Position numbers and translations under genes: made by a program. DNA of 64,000 bases from Pardosa pseudoannulata. Lineage: Eukaryota > Arthropoda > Arachnida > Araneae > Lycosidae. The DNA is taken from contig CM063506.1 in NCBI GenBank assembly GCA_032207245.1, forward strand, positions 18,334,682 through 18,398,681. The letters run 5' to 3'. The notes beneath the pieces were generated by a model, which made no database searches, was not told the DNA's origin, and saw only the letters and a list, made by a program, of their open reading frames with translations. Below, piece after piece: positions 38,054 through 50,655 of the stretch. The stretch's first letter is position 1. Every line of letters starts with the position of its first letter.

Positions 38054-39596
38054 TGGGAGAGAGAGAGAGGAGAGGGTAGACTGAACCTGCAAACAAATGT
38101 AGAGATTTGTATAAAACCTCGAAGATGATGTGTTACTTAATCTAGTGTTGAAGTACTTCATGTAATGAGATACATCAAAGTACCGAAGTAAATTTAGAGG
38201 CAAAAGCCGCATTTAGAGGAAAATCCCAAAGGGGTTTTTAAATCTGCAATGAAAGGTAAAAACTAGGAAAGCTTTAGTTAAACAACTTAAAACTAGAATA
38301 GCTTTAGTTGAATACATAACTATTATATTTAACTATAAAAAAATACCCCTTTTAGTACGTTTAGTAGTTTCAAGTACTAAGTACACACATCTAATTTAAA
38401 GGATTTTTCTGATTATATAGATATATTAAATCTAGAGTTTTATATTCCACATAAATAAAATATAATTTAGATCAGTAGCTTTATTCAAGCTCAGTGAAAT
38501 TTTGCATAATTTACTGCTTTTAGTGAAAATAAGTGTAAAATCTCTATTCGCCCGACATTTTACCTTCATTGCGCTTAAATTAGGCTCTGTTCTCTGCAAA
38601 ACACTGTGTACTGCCTCTAGTAATGTAAAATAATTACCTAATTATGATGAATTAACTTTTAATTTAGTTGTAAAATTAATTGCAAAAGACATCAGACTCA
38701 TTTCAAAATATATAAGCTATTTCCATCCATTAGGGAATTAAAAATCAACATTTTGATCAAAAACGGCATATATTATAGGTTTACTTTAAATTTATAAGAT
38801 ATTTGATCAGACAACAAATAATAGACGAATACTTTTCGTCGATGAATTGCAAAAATACTAAAGTACATATAATACAAAACAGATAGAAAAATTTATATTT
38901 TTTATTACATACTGTAATTAGGGAGTATTTTATGAAAATAATAATTGGCAGTTTCATTATTAATGTATAATTAAACGCAGGTTTCGTAAAAATCTTTTTT
39001 TTAACTCAATTAGAATTTTACTTAAATTAGGTTTCTGGATTTAAAGAGAATTTGTTTGATTAAAAACTTTTTAATTAAACAATACAAATGAATTTATTTG
39101 AGTTAAAATTCATATTATTTTGATAAATAGTTAAGTTTTCATTTATTATTTTTTCTTACCTGAACAATATTATGTACCGATATGAAATTATGTATTAAAT
39201 GTATGATATATGCTATTTTAACCCTTCTCAACAAACTCTATAAACTATCGAAATTTTTTAAAATTGATTAAAAACTTAAAAAATATTTATTTACCAAAAC
39301 TGTTTTTAAAACATTAGCATTTAAAGAAACACAAAACAAATATAGGAAAAACTATTATAGGTTTGAAGTTAGATTAAGAGTAAATACTTAAAAAGAATCT
39401 GATTTAGCCAGAAATGTCCTTGATTCAAACTATAAATTTAAGCTTTTTTTCCCTCTACATATCATAAGGCTTGAGTTACTGTGCCTTCTAATAATACTGT
39501 TGGGGCCCTTTATTAATGAAATAAAAAATCAAACTTAAAAATTCAGGAGAAACGAAATAAAATGTAATAGTTTATTTAAATAAATCCAGTGAACTA
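38054..39596. other. A+T-rich noncoding DNA
   Basis: No supported gene or element. Confidence 0.5.
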
Positions 39597-39815
39597 AGGG
39601 CCTGTTATTTAATGGTTAACTGTGATTAACCCATGGCGTCAACCAATTAATCGGCCCTAAATCAATGATTTAAAAAATCCAGCGATTTAAATCAATGATT
39701 TAAAGAATATTGATTTAAAGCAATGATTTTTAAAAATCCAGTGATTTAAAATGAATGGTTTAAAAATCCAGTGTTTTAAATCTATGATTTTAAAATCCCT
39801 ATGATTTAAATCATG
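39597..39815. repeat. Imperfect hairpin followed by ATGATTTAAA minisatellite
   Basis: The 62 bp from 39597 to 39658 begin AGGGCC and end GGCCCT, with imperfectly matching arms of about 20 bp (GTTATTTAATGGTTAAC against GTCAACCAATTAATC). Directly after it, a 30-bp-scale minisatellite alternates ATCAATGATTTAAA and AATCCAG(C/T)GATTTAAA variants to about 39815. The hairpin may be the terminus of a mobile element. Confidence 0.7.
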
Positions 39816-40354
39816 ATTCTATCAGAGTAATAAAACCTAAATTAAATGCTTATTTTTTAATATTTCACAATAAATTAATATCAATAAAATTCATTTTATG
39901 GTAAGTTACATATTTATAATAGAAATATTATTTTCTTGAATACAAAATCATTTGTTTTCAATGAACAAATTTAGTTTCCCTATACGAGGCACTTGATATA
40001 AAACATGAGGTATCTTATACTTTATGAAATAAGTTTGACATTTTTCCTGAGTGTATCTATAGCTTGTTTGAGTTAATGCTTTGACTTATCTGAAAAGTTA
40101 TGATTGTCTGTCTTAAATCTAAAGATACCTCTTTAGCGGTTTTTTTCTTACATAGCCATTCCCCGCCTTCTTTGATGGCTTTATTGCTTTGACTTTATGT
40201 GGATGATAGTTTTCAAATGCCTGATCGAGCAAAAGAAATGAATTAAAATACACAGGAGACGACATCTAGGGAATTTCTGTAAATCGAATATATATTGTTT
40301 TTCATTTCTTTAAAGGTATTTCACTGTTCTTTAATGCTTACGTTATGTTAGTGT

Positions 40355-40803
40355 CAGCTCTGTAGCCAGAATTTAGTTTCGAGGAGGGACTGAAACTAGA
40401 CAGATACCCTCCATATATTTTACTATTATTTAAGTAAAATTCCTTAGCATTATGTAAAAAAATTATAAAGATTTCTTTATTTATATTTAAAATTAATACT
40501 TCTTAAATTTCATAAAATTTAATTTTATATATGTCTGAAAGTCCAGGAACATTCTTGTTATGTTATAGAATATGTTATAGATAATGTAAAAACCAATTAG
40601 GGACAAAACGTTGTAATTTTTAAAGTAGTTAAAATTTTAATTTTTAAAGATCTATTTAAAAATATATTTTTCAATACAAATCCATTTTTAAATTTCAAAA
40701 TTCATTTTTATTCCAATGTCAAAATTCAATATAGTAAACTCAAGAATATTTTGGGGGGAGAAGAGGAAGCTCGATAAGCTTGAGCTCCCTCTCACTGGCC
40801 CTG
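40355..40803. mobile_element. hAT-like MITE with perfect 8-bp target duplication
   Basis: GTTAGTGT occurs immediately outside both ends (40347-40354 and 40804-40811), the 8-bp duplication of the hAT superfamily. The left end is CAGCTCTGTAGCCAG and the reverse-complemented right end CAGGGCCAGTGAG; both start CAG and are only partly complementary further in. A purine-rich GAGGAGGGAC stretch near the left and GGGGGGAGAAGAGG near the right are typical of such short elements. At 449 bp it has no coding capacity. Confidence 0.7.
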
Positions 40804-41440
40804 GTTAGTGTGTATCTCATCTTCGTTGACGTTTTTATTTAGGAAACACGTAGTATCTTTCTAAATAATTAATCCTTAATTTCATTAACATCATTTGATT
40901 TGCAAATTATTCTGCAACAACTGTTAAAACTTACATTCCTTGAATCATAGGTAGCTGAATTAGTGACAACATTTGAAAATTCGCAACAGTCTTTCTAAAT
41001 TTGACGACTGTAATGTGGTCATTATGCCATATCGGATATATCTTTCAGTTTTTATTGTGATTTTGCTCCTAAATCTGCAAATTTCTCCTATCTATCAAAC
41101 GCCTAGCGATAGACCATCAGTGGCTACATATTTCTCCTGCACGTTCTCCCTGTTTACAGTGAGATACTTCTGTATTCTGCTGGGATCGAGACAGCACTAC
41201 TCAATTTTAGCTTCTTATCATTCTGTCATCTCGTGACAGAATAGTTTAGCTAAATAGATATTTGAACTATGAGCTGAATGATTTTTATCTGTAGTCCAGG
41301 GTTAGAAAATACTGTAAAATATTGCGTTCAGCAGCGGAATGCAAGAAATTTATATTTGAAAGGCATATAGGACTCACGAAAAGAAATATAATATTAATCA
41401 ATTGTTGTTTTGGATATTACTGTTTTAAGTATTCGTATAT

Positions 41441-42625
41441 GTCGTGTAGATCTCGTTTAATTTTAGGTATTTACCTATGATCAAATTTATAGTGGTTATT
41501 TATTTTGTTAGTCACAAAGACTAAATATTATTTGTGTAGATCATTTAAGTTTAAATTCAGCTACAGGTTTTGAGAGACTACAGACTTAAAATAAAAAAAT
41601 AAACTAATAAGCTAAATTAAGAGTCACTGAAATCAGCTTTAAAGTAAAAATAAGTAAATTTGTTAAAATGATATTTACATAATTAATATACAAAGATTTG
41701 ATCAAGTTTCGTAAGATTTACTTTTTTAACTCGTTCAGTTAGGTGCCACACTAATTAAGATTTGACAATAATAATTTTCCATCAGTTAGGTAATTATATA
41801 TATAAGAGAGAGGACCTAATCTCTATTTCAAATATAGTACCTTTGTGGGTCTATATGGTTTGCCAAGGTGGTACTCTGGTCGGACGCTCCTGTGAAATGA
41901 CGTAGATACTTTGCGTGTTATCTCAATTGATGGGACGACAACGTTGAGTACAGTTTCACTACTGGTCTGGGGCCTTTTAAATAACTTGGGGTGATTTTTA
42001 AAAGCGGATGAGCTGGAAACTTCTGGTCGTTGCAAGATGTCGAGGTTTTTCTTGGGCCCAACTCATTTGATCCCCGTACTCTGTCCTCGAGTCCTTGACA
42101 CTTGCCGTCGAACTCTCGACCTCCGAACTCTGAAGTCGGACTTCTCTCCTAGACTCGACCGCCGAACCTCTTCCTCTTGAATTTTCTTATTTTATATTAT
42201 TTTCATCTCTGTCCTTTCTTACTTCATTTCGTCCAATCGGGAGAGTTGTCTAAAACTATTGGTCTCTTTTACCCTTCCTTGAACCGCAAACAGGGTAAAA
42301 CCTTACCCCTTCAAATTCGACACTGTCCCTTAAGGACTCATCAAATAACTCCACAAAGGTACATTCTTATTTAGTGCCATGTACGGAGACTTGATTCTAA
42401 TCTGGGACTGGGATCAGAACCTCACCCGAGAATACCGCACACGCCAAAAAAAATCCGTTGAATATATTCTCCTTTCTTTACAAAAAATGTGATGAGGTTC
42501 GATTTAGATCCCATTCATTTTACTTTTCATATTAATTAATAGCAATTATATTAATTAATCAATTATATTAATTATATATAATAACAATTATCAATTTTAT
42601 TAATGATTTAAATCGCCTCATCACA
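41441..42625 (+). mobile_element. Non-LTR retrotransposon 3' end, copy B
   Basis: This is the opposite-strand copy of 15350-16445. Similarity begins at the reverse transcriptase stop codon (TGTCGTGTAGATCTCG here, TGTTGTGTAGCTCTCG in copy A), so the insertion was 5'-truncated in the last codons of ORF2. It continues through GACCTATGATCAAATTTAT-type sequence, AGAGAGAGGACC, CACAAAGGTAC and a TTAATTAATAT-rich tract, fading after GCCTCATCAC at about 42620. It contains about 190 bp (42090-42279) that copy A lacks. An open minus-strand frame (41823-42035) is antisense and not under selection. Confidence 0.85.
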
Positions 42626-43731
42626 ATATATAGTTCTAATAAATGTATGAATGATCTATTGTGACTTTATAAATAATAAAAAAATATTAAAATAATGACT
42701 TTATTTTAATGTTGACTATATATATAACGTAGCCCAGGGAGTATTTTGATTTAGATTATTCTACTTTAGACAAATATATTCTGCAATCTACTACGCCCAG
42801 CACGTCAAAACTACCTACAGTGTGTATTACAGTTGTTATTCCAGATGCATATAAATATATTACAATGCAATTTCATAAAGAAACTGATTAAAATGCAGTC
42901 AGATACAAACATTCCATTGCAAATTTCAACCAGTAAGAATTTAAAGAAGTTAACATAAATATCGGATGTCCTATCTGTTAAAAAAACGAATGTTGAAATA
43001 TATTATAAATGAACAAAACAATATTAAAGATAATTTCAGAGATCAGAGAACCCATATTGGTGAAGTAGAATAAATGAGTAAGAAGTGACTATTAAAAAAA
43101 ACTAAAAATATAAAATTAAAATAGATTTATCAGCATTATCATGTACTGACTTAAGTACAAGAATGTTAAACATAGTTTCATCTATAAAGTAATTACTCAA
43201 CACAGAGCTTGTTCTAGATTAAATATTTATCGAGCTGAGACTGAAATTTATGTTAAATAACCTAACATACAAATACATGTACATGTATCCGGAATAGTCC
43301 TAAACAAGGATATAACTGTAGCTTATAAGCAAAGTTATAAATAATGTATGAAGCCTGGACGAAGAATTGAAAGAAAGAAATTTTGAGATGGCCTAGTTGA
43401 AGCGGTTTGTGGGAAAAATTCATATGTTCATGGTCTGTAACCTGTGTGACAATCATCAGTGAAATGGTACTAGAATTTAAACAAGGCTATTACACAACAA
43501 AGTTAATATCCTCAAAGTATAGAGAAACCACCCTCAACTTTCTAAGGCTTGGCTCTCTACTAAAAACCTCCAGTCGTTGCGGCAGGGCCCGTTGGGGAAA
43601 AAAAGGCACTACCCAAAGAAAAAGTTATATTAACGTAAAGCGTGACGGTGGCATCGTGACGTGTACATCGTTCGCTCTTCAACCCATAGGTGTCAACACG
43701 AATCCTAACAATCAGGATTCTACAATTTTAT
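42626..43731. other. Noncoding DNA
   Basis: A mixed-composition frame at 43407-43826 runs into the following MITE and has no known domain. Otherwise A+T-rich. Confidence 0.45.
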
Positions 43732-43739
43732 GTTGTCAT

Positions 43740-44389
43740 CAGGGCCTGATTATCGCACGCGCACTTAGGGCACGTTCCCTGGGCACGAAAATTTTAGGGG
43801 ACACGAAAATTAAGTCGAGTGCTTGAAATTGCAAACTTACGGTACCATCGTTAAGTTTTAATAAATTATTGTACGAAGTAATTGTGTTTGTCATGAACTA
43901 TATTGTTTCCTATTTAATTTCACTGTTATTTACCTGATAATTAATTCCCTCAACAAACCTGGTGTTCTTTTTATCCTATGGGTAATAGCATATTCATAAG
44001 ACAGATTATTAGCAACGTACCGCTATAAACCATTAAATCATCTCATCAATTTAAATTATTTTTAATTCTATTATTATTTATTTTCTGAACCACAGAGATT
44101 GTGAATGTGACACGGTAAAAAAATGTGGGTCACTCTAGGTCTTTAAAAGTCCTTAATTTTTAGCGAGGCTAAACAGCAATAATAATGATTAAATAAAATG
44201 AAAATTTGGTGTTTTTGATTTTGAAAGTTACTTTAATGCTAATTTCTTAAATCCGTTTGCTAATTTAGTGTTATAATTTTTATATGACAGTAAATATGAT
44301 AATAACCTGTCGCTATAAATTTGCATGGGGGTGGAGGGCTCAAAAATTGGATTGTGCCCTGGACACAAAAGAATCTTAGTCGGGACCTG
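43740..44389. mobile_element. hAT-like MITE with 8-bp target duplication
   Basis: The flanks are GTTGTCAT (43732-43739) and CTTGTCAT (44390-44397), 7 of 8 matching. The left end CAGGGCCTGATTA pairs with the reverse-complemented right end CAGGTCCCGACTA (10 of 13). Further in, both ends carry an AGGGCAC word, then A/T and GAGCCC or AGGGG stretches. The 650-bp interior shows no transposase. The one change in the target duplication suggests moderate age. Confidence 0.82.
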
Positions 44390-44397
44390 CTTGTCAT

Positions 44398-45767
44398 CGC
44401 ATGCAAAAGATACTTGGAAAAACATGGATTTTTATACTGACGGCCAGGGACCATTTGCTCAACAAAGGATTGTTTAGTTTTTCTGTGCCTTTTGCTCAGA
44501 GCGAATGCAGGTAATAGTAATGATCCATGGTTATTATGCTTTATTTTAATGAATTTTTAGTTGTGTTTTTGAGGTACTGAAAAGTCTGAGCTTGGGAACT
44601 ATTTTTATTTAGATATTAGTTTCACCAAAGTTGCCAAAGTCTTTAACAAATAGCTTTATTTTATCAACACGAACTTATCACGATAATAACCTATTACATA
44701 GACGATTAAAGACCCGGGAAGTTATGTACACAGTCCATAAATATCCTCCATCAAAGCATTAACAACTGACCTTTTAGATACGAATCCTGTAAAGGAGAAA
44801 AATCTTAATTGGGTTATGCCAAAACCTAAAACACGACATTACAAATATTATGTAATTTGATTCCATCACGTCTCTGGATTTCTCCACAGTTTTAAAGATT
44901 GCTGTCAACTTTTTCATTTCATTCCAAATAGAACACGAGCTTGCTGTTGACAGAAAACTTAAATGTATAAAAGAAGAGCTACTTCACTAGTGTATTTCAT
45001 CGTAATGAAAGTCGATTTTTTACCTTATAATATTCAAATGAAGTCTGATAGATAGGTTTAGATCATCGTTTTTTACCAGATAATTCTCACAAAAAATAAT
45101 CAACTAGTTCAATGAATAATTTATAAAAAATTAAGCATCAATAGTATGGAATACCTTTCCTTCCAGAACAAATCCCATTTCTAAGTCATTTTATGTTGGG
45201 GTAACTTCATTATTTGTTACCACTTAGTATATATTTTTACAATATCCCACTATTCATCATTCTTCTAACAGTGGCAAAATATGACTGATTTGGGAATTTA
45301 TCTTCCAAATGTTCGACTAATGTAACGTGAAAATTTAGAAAAAAATTCCTACTATATTGGAATATTTTTTTCCATTGATGGGTTTTGGGGCTGCTTCTAT
45401 AAAATATTCTTTCGATGTTAGGCTACGTTTAATATGTGCAATTTCTTCGGTTAGTGTTATAGTTCAAAAAATCTGTTATGGATATATGGTTTCCTTATTA
45501 AATTATAGACATTTTTGCTGCACTTAAAATTATTTTGAGGGTGAGATACAATGTTTCATTTATCTAATAATGTTGAAAGGTGCACAATTGCTAAAATTTC
45601 AGATTTAATGATATCAAATATTTATATAATTACTAATTCAACATGGGTAAAGCAAAAGTCTGTTTACTACCTGGAAATGACTGGAAGCGTCAATATTCGT
45701 TGTTCTAAGAATTTTTGTTATAACTAGTACAGATTGTAATAAAAAGGAGGCACACATCTACATATTA
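44398..45767. other. A+T-rich noncoding DNA
   Basis: No supported feature. Confidence 0.5.
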
Positions 45768-46106
45768 CAACATGTGTAGCTCAGTTGGCAAATGCAACGA
45801 TATTGTAATCGAAGGTTTGCATATTCGGGAATAGAGTTTGCGCAATATTCGCAGTGTTCATTCATAGCTGGAACATGTAAAATAGGTTTGTGGTCCCAAT
45901 GTCCTCCAAGTTCCAAATGATACCTCTGTAAGGGGGTGACCTAGCCTAGAGGTTTTCTATTGGGTCCCTACTTTTAAATTACATGGACCCACTTTGTTTG
46001 TTTGTGTTGTCTTTGGGAGTCATGTTGTATTTCTCATAATTACACATAGTGAACAAAATCCACGGATTTGAATAGGCGAATACTACTAAGGCAAGTGTCC
46101 TCGTGT
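45768..46106 (+). mobile_element. tRNA-derived SINE, family 1
   Basis: The head carries a Pol III A-box-like TAGCTCAGTTGGC (45778) and a decayed B-box region (TTCGGGAATAGAG). The body then has CAATGTCCTCCAAGTTCC, GATACCTCTG, GTGACCTAGCC, GGGTCCCTACTT, and CTTTGTTTGTTTGTGTTGT. It ends around GGCAAGTGTCCTCG. The same body recurs at 50285-50655 and 53675-53925, all on the plus strand. The head resembles the one at 51962, so families 1 and 2 share a tRNA-like module. Confidence 0.82.
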
Positions 46107-46438
46107 TATTAAACAAATGTTACAACAATCCTATACAGTCCCATCAGTCGTACAGTATAATAAGGATTTTGATTGTTCGAAATACTTTGGTCAGATGTTA
46201 CGCGGAAAGTGAACAAAATGGGTATTTCCGTTGATTATGAAGTTGTAAAAATAATGTTACGTTGGCCTAGTGCTTGAGAAAGAAGAAATTAAAACTCATT
46301 AAGAAACACATGGAAAATAGGTCTTGATTAAATGATTTTATACAACTAAATAAATGCCTAAGGAATACAACTGGAATCAACTTATCATTTGTAGATATCG
46401 AAGACTGCTCTAGAGTCGGCGTCGCCCCTAAAAAATAA

Positions 46439-46700
46439 TATGGGGAAGAATTTTCACAAAAGGTTTTTTCCGCAAGCCTCGGATGCAAGCCTTTCACCTT
46501 CTACTCTTCTGGTAACAACCTTGTCCACTCAAAAAAACCGACTGCCTCGCGGAGGAAAAACAGGGATCCACTCCAGAACGGCCAAAATCCCCCAAAACAA
46601 CGGACACTTCTATTGGTTGAGAACCAACTGACCCTTCTATTGGTTGGTCCGAAGTTTCTTTTTAGTTCAAACCGGTCCTGTTCTGGTATGCCTTTGACGA
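46439..46700. promoter_or_regulatory. Richer block with paired inverted CCAAT motifs
   Basis: CTTCTATTGGTTG occurs twice, at about 46607 and 46635, 28 bp apart. ATTGG is the CCAAT box on the opposite strand. The surrounding 46440-46700 is richer in G+C than its flanks and contains short open frames (46440-46631, 46613-46870) without known domains. It could be a promoter for leftward or rightward transcription, or a transposon fragment with a short direct repeat. Confidence 0.25.
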
Positions 46701-47296
46701 TGACTCAAGAGGCAAAAAGAGCTGAACCGAATGTAACTTATTGTTACAAAAATCTACACTATTACAATACTTTCTTACGTTTTTTAGAATTCTGGCAATG
46801 TTACATTAACACCATTACGAGATCAGACATGACTAACACCCACTTTACAAGAACAAATAAAGGAATATAAATTTATTACATCAAATGGCTATTTTGCTAA
46901 ACATTTGGGTTCAACGCATAAAGCCACCGAAGATGTAAAAGTTTAGGAGAAAATGGGTAACAGGAGATATAAACAACTTAGTCCATACAGGAGGGTTTCA
47001 CAACCAAATTTAACCATCTCCATTTGAAACAGTGTGCAAAAATTCAGTTCCAAAGTTTATAGATCATAATTAATGCCAAGAAATTTTAAGAAATCCTATA
47101 TATAGGACGTATATTCAAAAAGTAATGACAAAAATTATTTCTGTGTATTTCTGCAAATCACTAAGAAAAAAAAGGGGGATAAGAAATGTTGATTCGAATG
47201 TTAATAGTGCCTTTCAAAAGTTCGAAAGTTACTTCTAATTCACAGATCATGCCCAGTGGCCTAACAATGAGCGGCTGTGAGCATAACTCGTTATGC
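46701..47296. other. A+T-rich noncoding DNA
   Basis: No supported feature. Confidence 0.5.
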
Positions 47297-47300
47297 TTAA

Positions 47301-48086
47301 CCCTTTGACAGTTTCATTTTTTTACTGAATTCTGTCAAAAAAATGTCACATTTTTTTATTGCATTTTTTTTGTTCATTTTACATTTTCAAGTAAAGATAT
47401 GTTATTAAAATTAACATTTCTAATATTTTTAAGAATTTATTACAACTTTTTTTCTATGAAAGCATCATAGAACTGAAGTTTACCTTTAGTCTCATCGATA
47501 TCCAAGTTAATTTTTGGAATTCCAGTGAAAGCAAATCTAGGAGGCGGATCCGAAGGATTATCCCAATTTCAAAAAATTGTCTTCATTTATTGATTCCATC
47601 TGTACTGCTATCAGAGTCATTACTATCAAGGACATCTAGTAAACTTTCGCTACTATCATTTACAGATAATTCAGTTTCTGATTCTGGAGTCACAGTTCGA
47701 ATCGCAAGAAATGAGCTCCATACTCTCTGAATTATCCATTATTTAAAAGTAAAAATATAGTATTTAACTCTTACATCAATAAAATTATCAGGCGGTTAGT
47801 AAAATAGAATCAGAAGGCTATACACTGAAAGATAACAATTCGTCTTCTCATACAAAACATGCGAAAAAAACCGCGCTTTTGAACCAATCAGAGTAAAAAA
47901 TACAATACACTGCAAACTATCGTTTACTGGATATCTATACGAATAATTTGTTACTAAAATTGGAAAAAATACGGCCGAAACAGTGCAAGCTAAATAGAAA
48001 TCAGATTTGCCCGTACGCCGTACGGGCAAATCAGTAAAGGCCCGTAAGCCGTGCTCGTACGGCGTACAGGCAAAACAGGGAAGGGT
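47301..48086 (-). mobile_element. Internally deleted piggyBac transposon (N-terminal remnant)
   Basis: TTAA lies at 47297-47300 and 48087-48090. The left end is CCCTTTGACAG and the reverse-complemented right end ACCCTTCCCTG, the CCCTT-type terminus of classical piggyBac, offset by one base on the right. The end beyond the transposase start holds a perfect 29-bp palindrome (48004-48032; arms GATTTGCCCGTACG with one central base). An imperfect second copy of the CCCGTA/TACGG words follows to 48075. These are candidate transposase-binding repeats. The element retains only the transposase N-terminus. Confidence 0.8.
47440..47739 (-). pseudogene. piggyBac transposase N-terminal fragment
   Basis: The ATG at 47737-47739 opens MDNSESMELISCDS. 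A one-base shift then gives TPESETELSVNDSSESLLDV and LDSNDSDSSTDG, the acidic Ser/Asp/Glu-rich leader seen in many piggyBac transposases. A second shift leads to NPSDPPPRFAFTGIPKINLD and then FYDAFIEKKL. This is the start of the DDE domain, where the family has P-x-F-x-F-x-G-x-P-G-I followed by an F-x-x-F-F segment. It stops at 47440-47442, before any catalytic Asp. Two frameshifts and the loss of the rest make it inactive. Confidence 0.82.
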
Positions 48087-48090
48087 TTAA

Positions 48091-50284
48091 GATGCATCAT
48101 TGAAACTTCTATTATAAGGAATTACTCAAAATTGGGAAACATGTAGAAACATATCCATTATTAAACTTAAGTTAATTAACTTTAACCCTTTTCTGCTCAG
48201 TGTGATAATTTATAATAATTAATTAAAATTTAAACTACTAATTGATTGATTTTTCTTTTAAACTTTTTATTCATATAAGATAATATTATTCTGGTCTTTA
48301 AATATTTTATTCTTTTCTATCCTTACTGAGGGTACATACGGCAGTTACTTGATTTAAAATTCTATAAATATTGTTTTCAAATTTAAGAGAAAAATCAAAT
48401 TATACGCAATATATAGAACTATAAAAGAAAGAATATTATGAAAGGAAAGCTTTGTTTGATTTAAAAAAATGATATTTAAATATTTTTCCCAAGTTCATAT
48501 AAGCCCAAAAAATTTGTCAATTTTCATATTGCAAAAACTATCAAAATCATTAACTAACTTCTAAAATAATTTAATTAGTTCATATATTATTTCAATACAT
48601 ATATTATTTCAATTAATGTAACTGAGTAAAAATGCCTCATAGCTATAGACTAAGGATGTTTGAACTAAAATAATTAGTTAAACAAATCTTTAACTACGAG
48701 TTATTAAAAAGTTAATTCATTCATTAGACTAGAAAAAATAGATTATAGAAAATTTTTAATTTATGCAATGTTTAAATAAAATAATTAAAACATCTGTTTT
48801 TGATGTACACATTATTTCAGGGTTTTTAATAAATTTTTATTAATTGGGAAAAATACTGAATTCATGCAAAGGGTAAATCTCGAGAAAAAGTAAATGAACT
48901 TGTTTTCTTTTAATAACTCAAGATGGGAGTCTTAATTATGCTCGCAGCTTGGTCTGTATAGTTAAGGCTCCCAAATAAAGGGTATATTTATTTCAAAATT
49001 CAAATTAGTTTTTAGATTATATAGCACTAACAGTATAAGGAAATAAATCAAATTATTCTTAACTATTCTTTTAAATTTAATTCTCATCATGAACTAGAAC
49101 ATGAAAAATCGAAAGGTTCCTTTTTGGCGATTTAGTAGTGGAAAATAAAAGATATTTCCCGAGCATTTAAAAAGAACACAGATATGTTTACAAATAAAAA
49201 TAGTACTCTTGTGACAAAATATAAAATACTTTGGGCAAGTGATAATGCTGTGCTATAAGAACAGCGTTTAAAAATTGGGCAAAAAATGGCATATCTGAGT
49301 TAAAAACAAAAAACGTATACAAAATTAAATTTGATAAAATGAAATAAATCAAGAAAACATGTACAAAAAGCAACGACCGATGTATAGGCCGAAAATGTAT
49401 TATAAACTCTGATAGATGTGTTAAGTTTCTTAAAAAATATTAATTATTTTCTCATTTAATTAGAATAAAAAGTAATCCAATGGCACCCCTCTCAAAGAAA
49501 AGCCGCCAAACGGAAGTTGAATAAAAAATCGTTCTATCAATATGAGAATTTCATTTTTCAAGGAAATTTGCATAATTCAGACAAGATCGGTTCTGTCATT
49601 TAAAAAAAAAAACAGTTAACACACATACAAAGGAATATAGATATTGATTAACTATTTTACAAGAACATAATACTTATACATTATTAATTTTTATACTATC
49701 ATGGAATAACTGCATGCTTAAAAATAAATAATGATTATGCAGAAGAATTTGCATTTATATGATATATTTAATATTCGACGAAAATGTTTGGATGATTAAA
49801 TCTGTATATAATACTTTTGCATGAGTTTTGATAATATGCGACTCATACGACACTGGTATAACATTCTTAACTGTTTTGCATTGTCATGTACCAGTTCAAG
49901 GATTTATTTTTTGACAGCATCTTTGCATATAAATGTAGCAATTAAGCTTTGACATTCTTGTGAAATCATTTCGCATATCTTTGTCGGTGTTCCCTGATGG
50001 CTCTCTAATAAACGTTGCTCTATAGAATTTCTCTTCTTTTTAAGTTGCTTTTTGAAGTTAGTAATACCAGACTTTACTTTTGCGTCCAAGTCAAAACAAC
50101 TGTAAAAAGTTTAGTGCTCACTCTTCTGAATTTTGTGACATTCTTGGGTTGAAATTAGATAGGTTATTCGCCAGAAGACGGATAAATTAAAAAAATATCG
50201 TTCTCTAGTAGAGCCCATGAGTTTGAATCTTGCTGAAGGTTTTCGTTCGAAGAATTAAGACCAATTTTATGCAAATCATGGTTA
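48091..50284. other. A+T-rich noncoding DNA
   Basis: An open frame at 49904-50089 (minus) is Lys/Gln-rich and protein-like but unrecognised. Nothing else could be supported. Confidence 0.45.
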
Positions 50285-50655
50285 AATTAAGACATGAGCA
50301 AGTAGATCCACAGAATCTCAGTTGAAAAAGGCGTCCAGCTCATAACTGTAGTTTTGCGGGTTGTGGGCTCTAGCTGGACAAAGATCTTGCGTTGTTCCTT
50401 AATGTCAGCTGGAGCACTTAAAATAAATTAATGATCTCAATGTCCTCAAGTTCCCATGCGATAATTCTGGAGGTGTCAGGTTAAGCCTGGGGGGTTCTTC
50501 TGCTTGGTCTCTGCTTCAAAATTATGAGGTTTCTTTGTTTGTTTGTGTTGTTCTAGGCAGTATAGTTGGCTGTTTAAATGTTGCTCCAATAATGTGGTCA
50601 ACAAATATACGACCTTGTATGGGCAAATGCTTCACAGACAAGTGACTTCGCTTTT
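50285..50655 (+). mobile_element. tRNA-derived SINE, family 1
   Basis: The tRNA-like head reads ATCTCAGTTGAAAAAGGCG, with GCGGGTTGTGGGCTC in the B-box position. The body has CAATGTCCTCAAGTTCCC, AATTCTGGAGG, GGTTAAGCCTGGGG, TTCTTTGTTTGTTTGTGTTG and an ending ACAAGTGACTTCG. It aligns block by block with 45768-46106 and is on the same strand. The head is better preserved here than in the 53.7-kb copy, which lacks it. Confidence 0.82.

Noticed and set aside
43407..43826. 139-codon plus-strand frame.
   Set aside because: It crosses the left boundary of the hAT-like MITE at 43740 and has no recognisable domain, so it is a chance frame.
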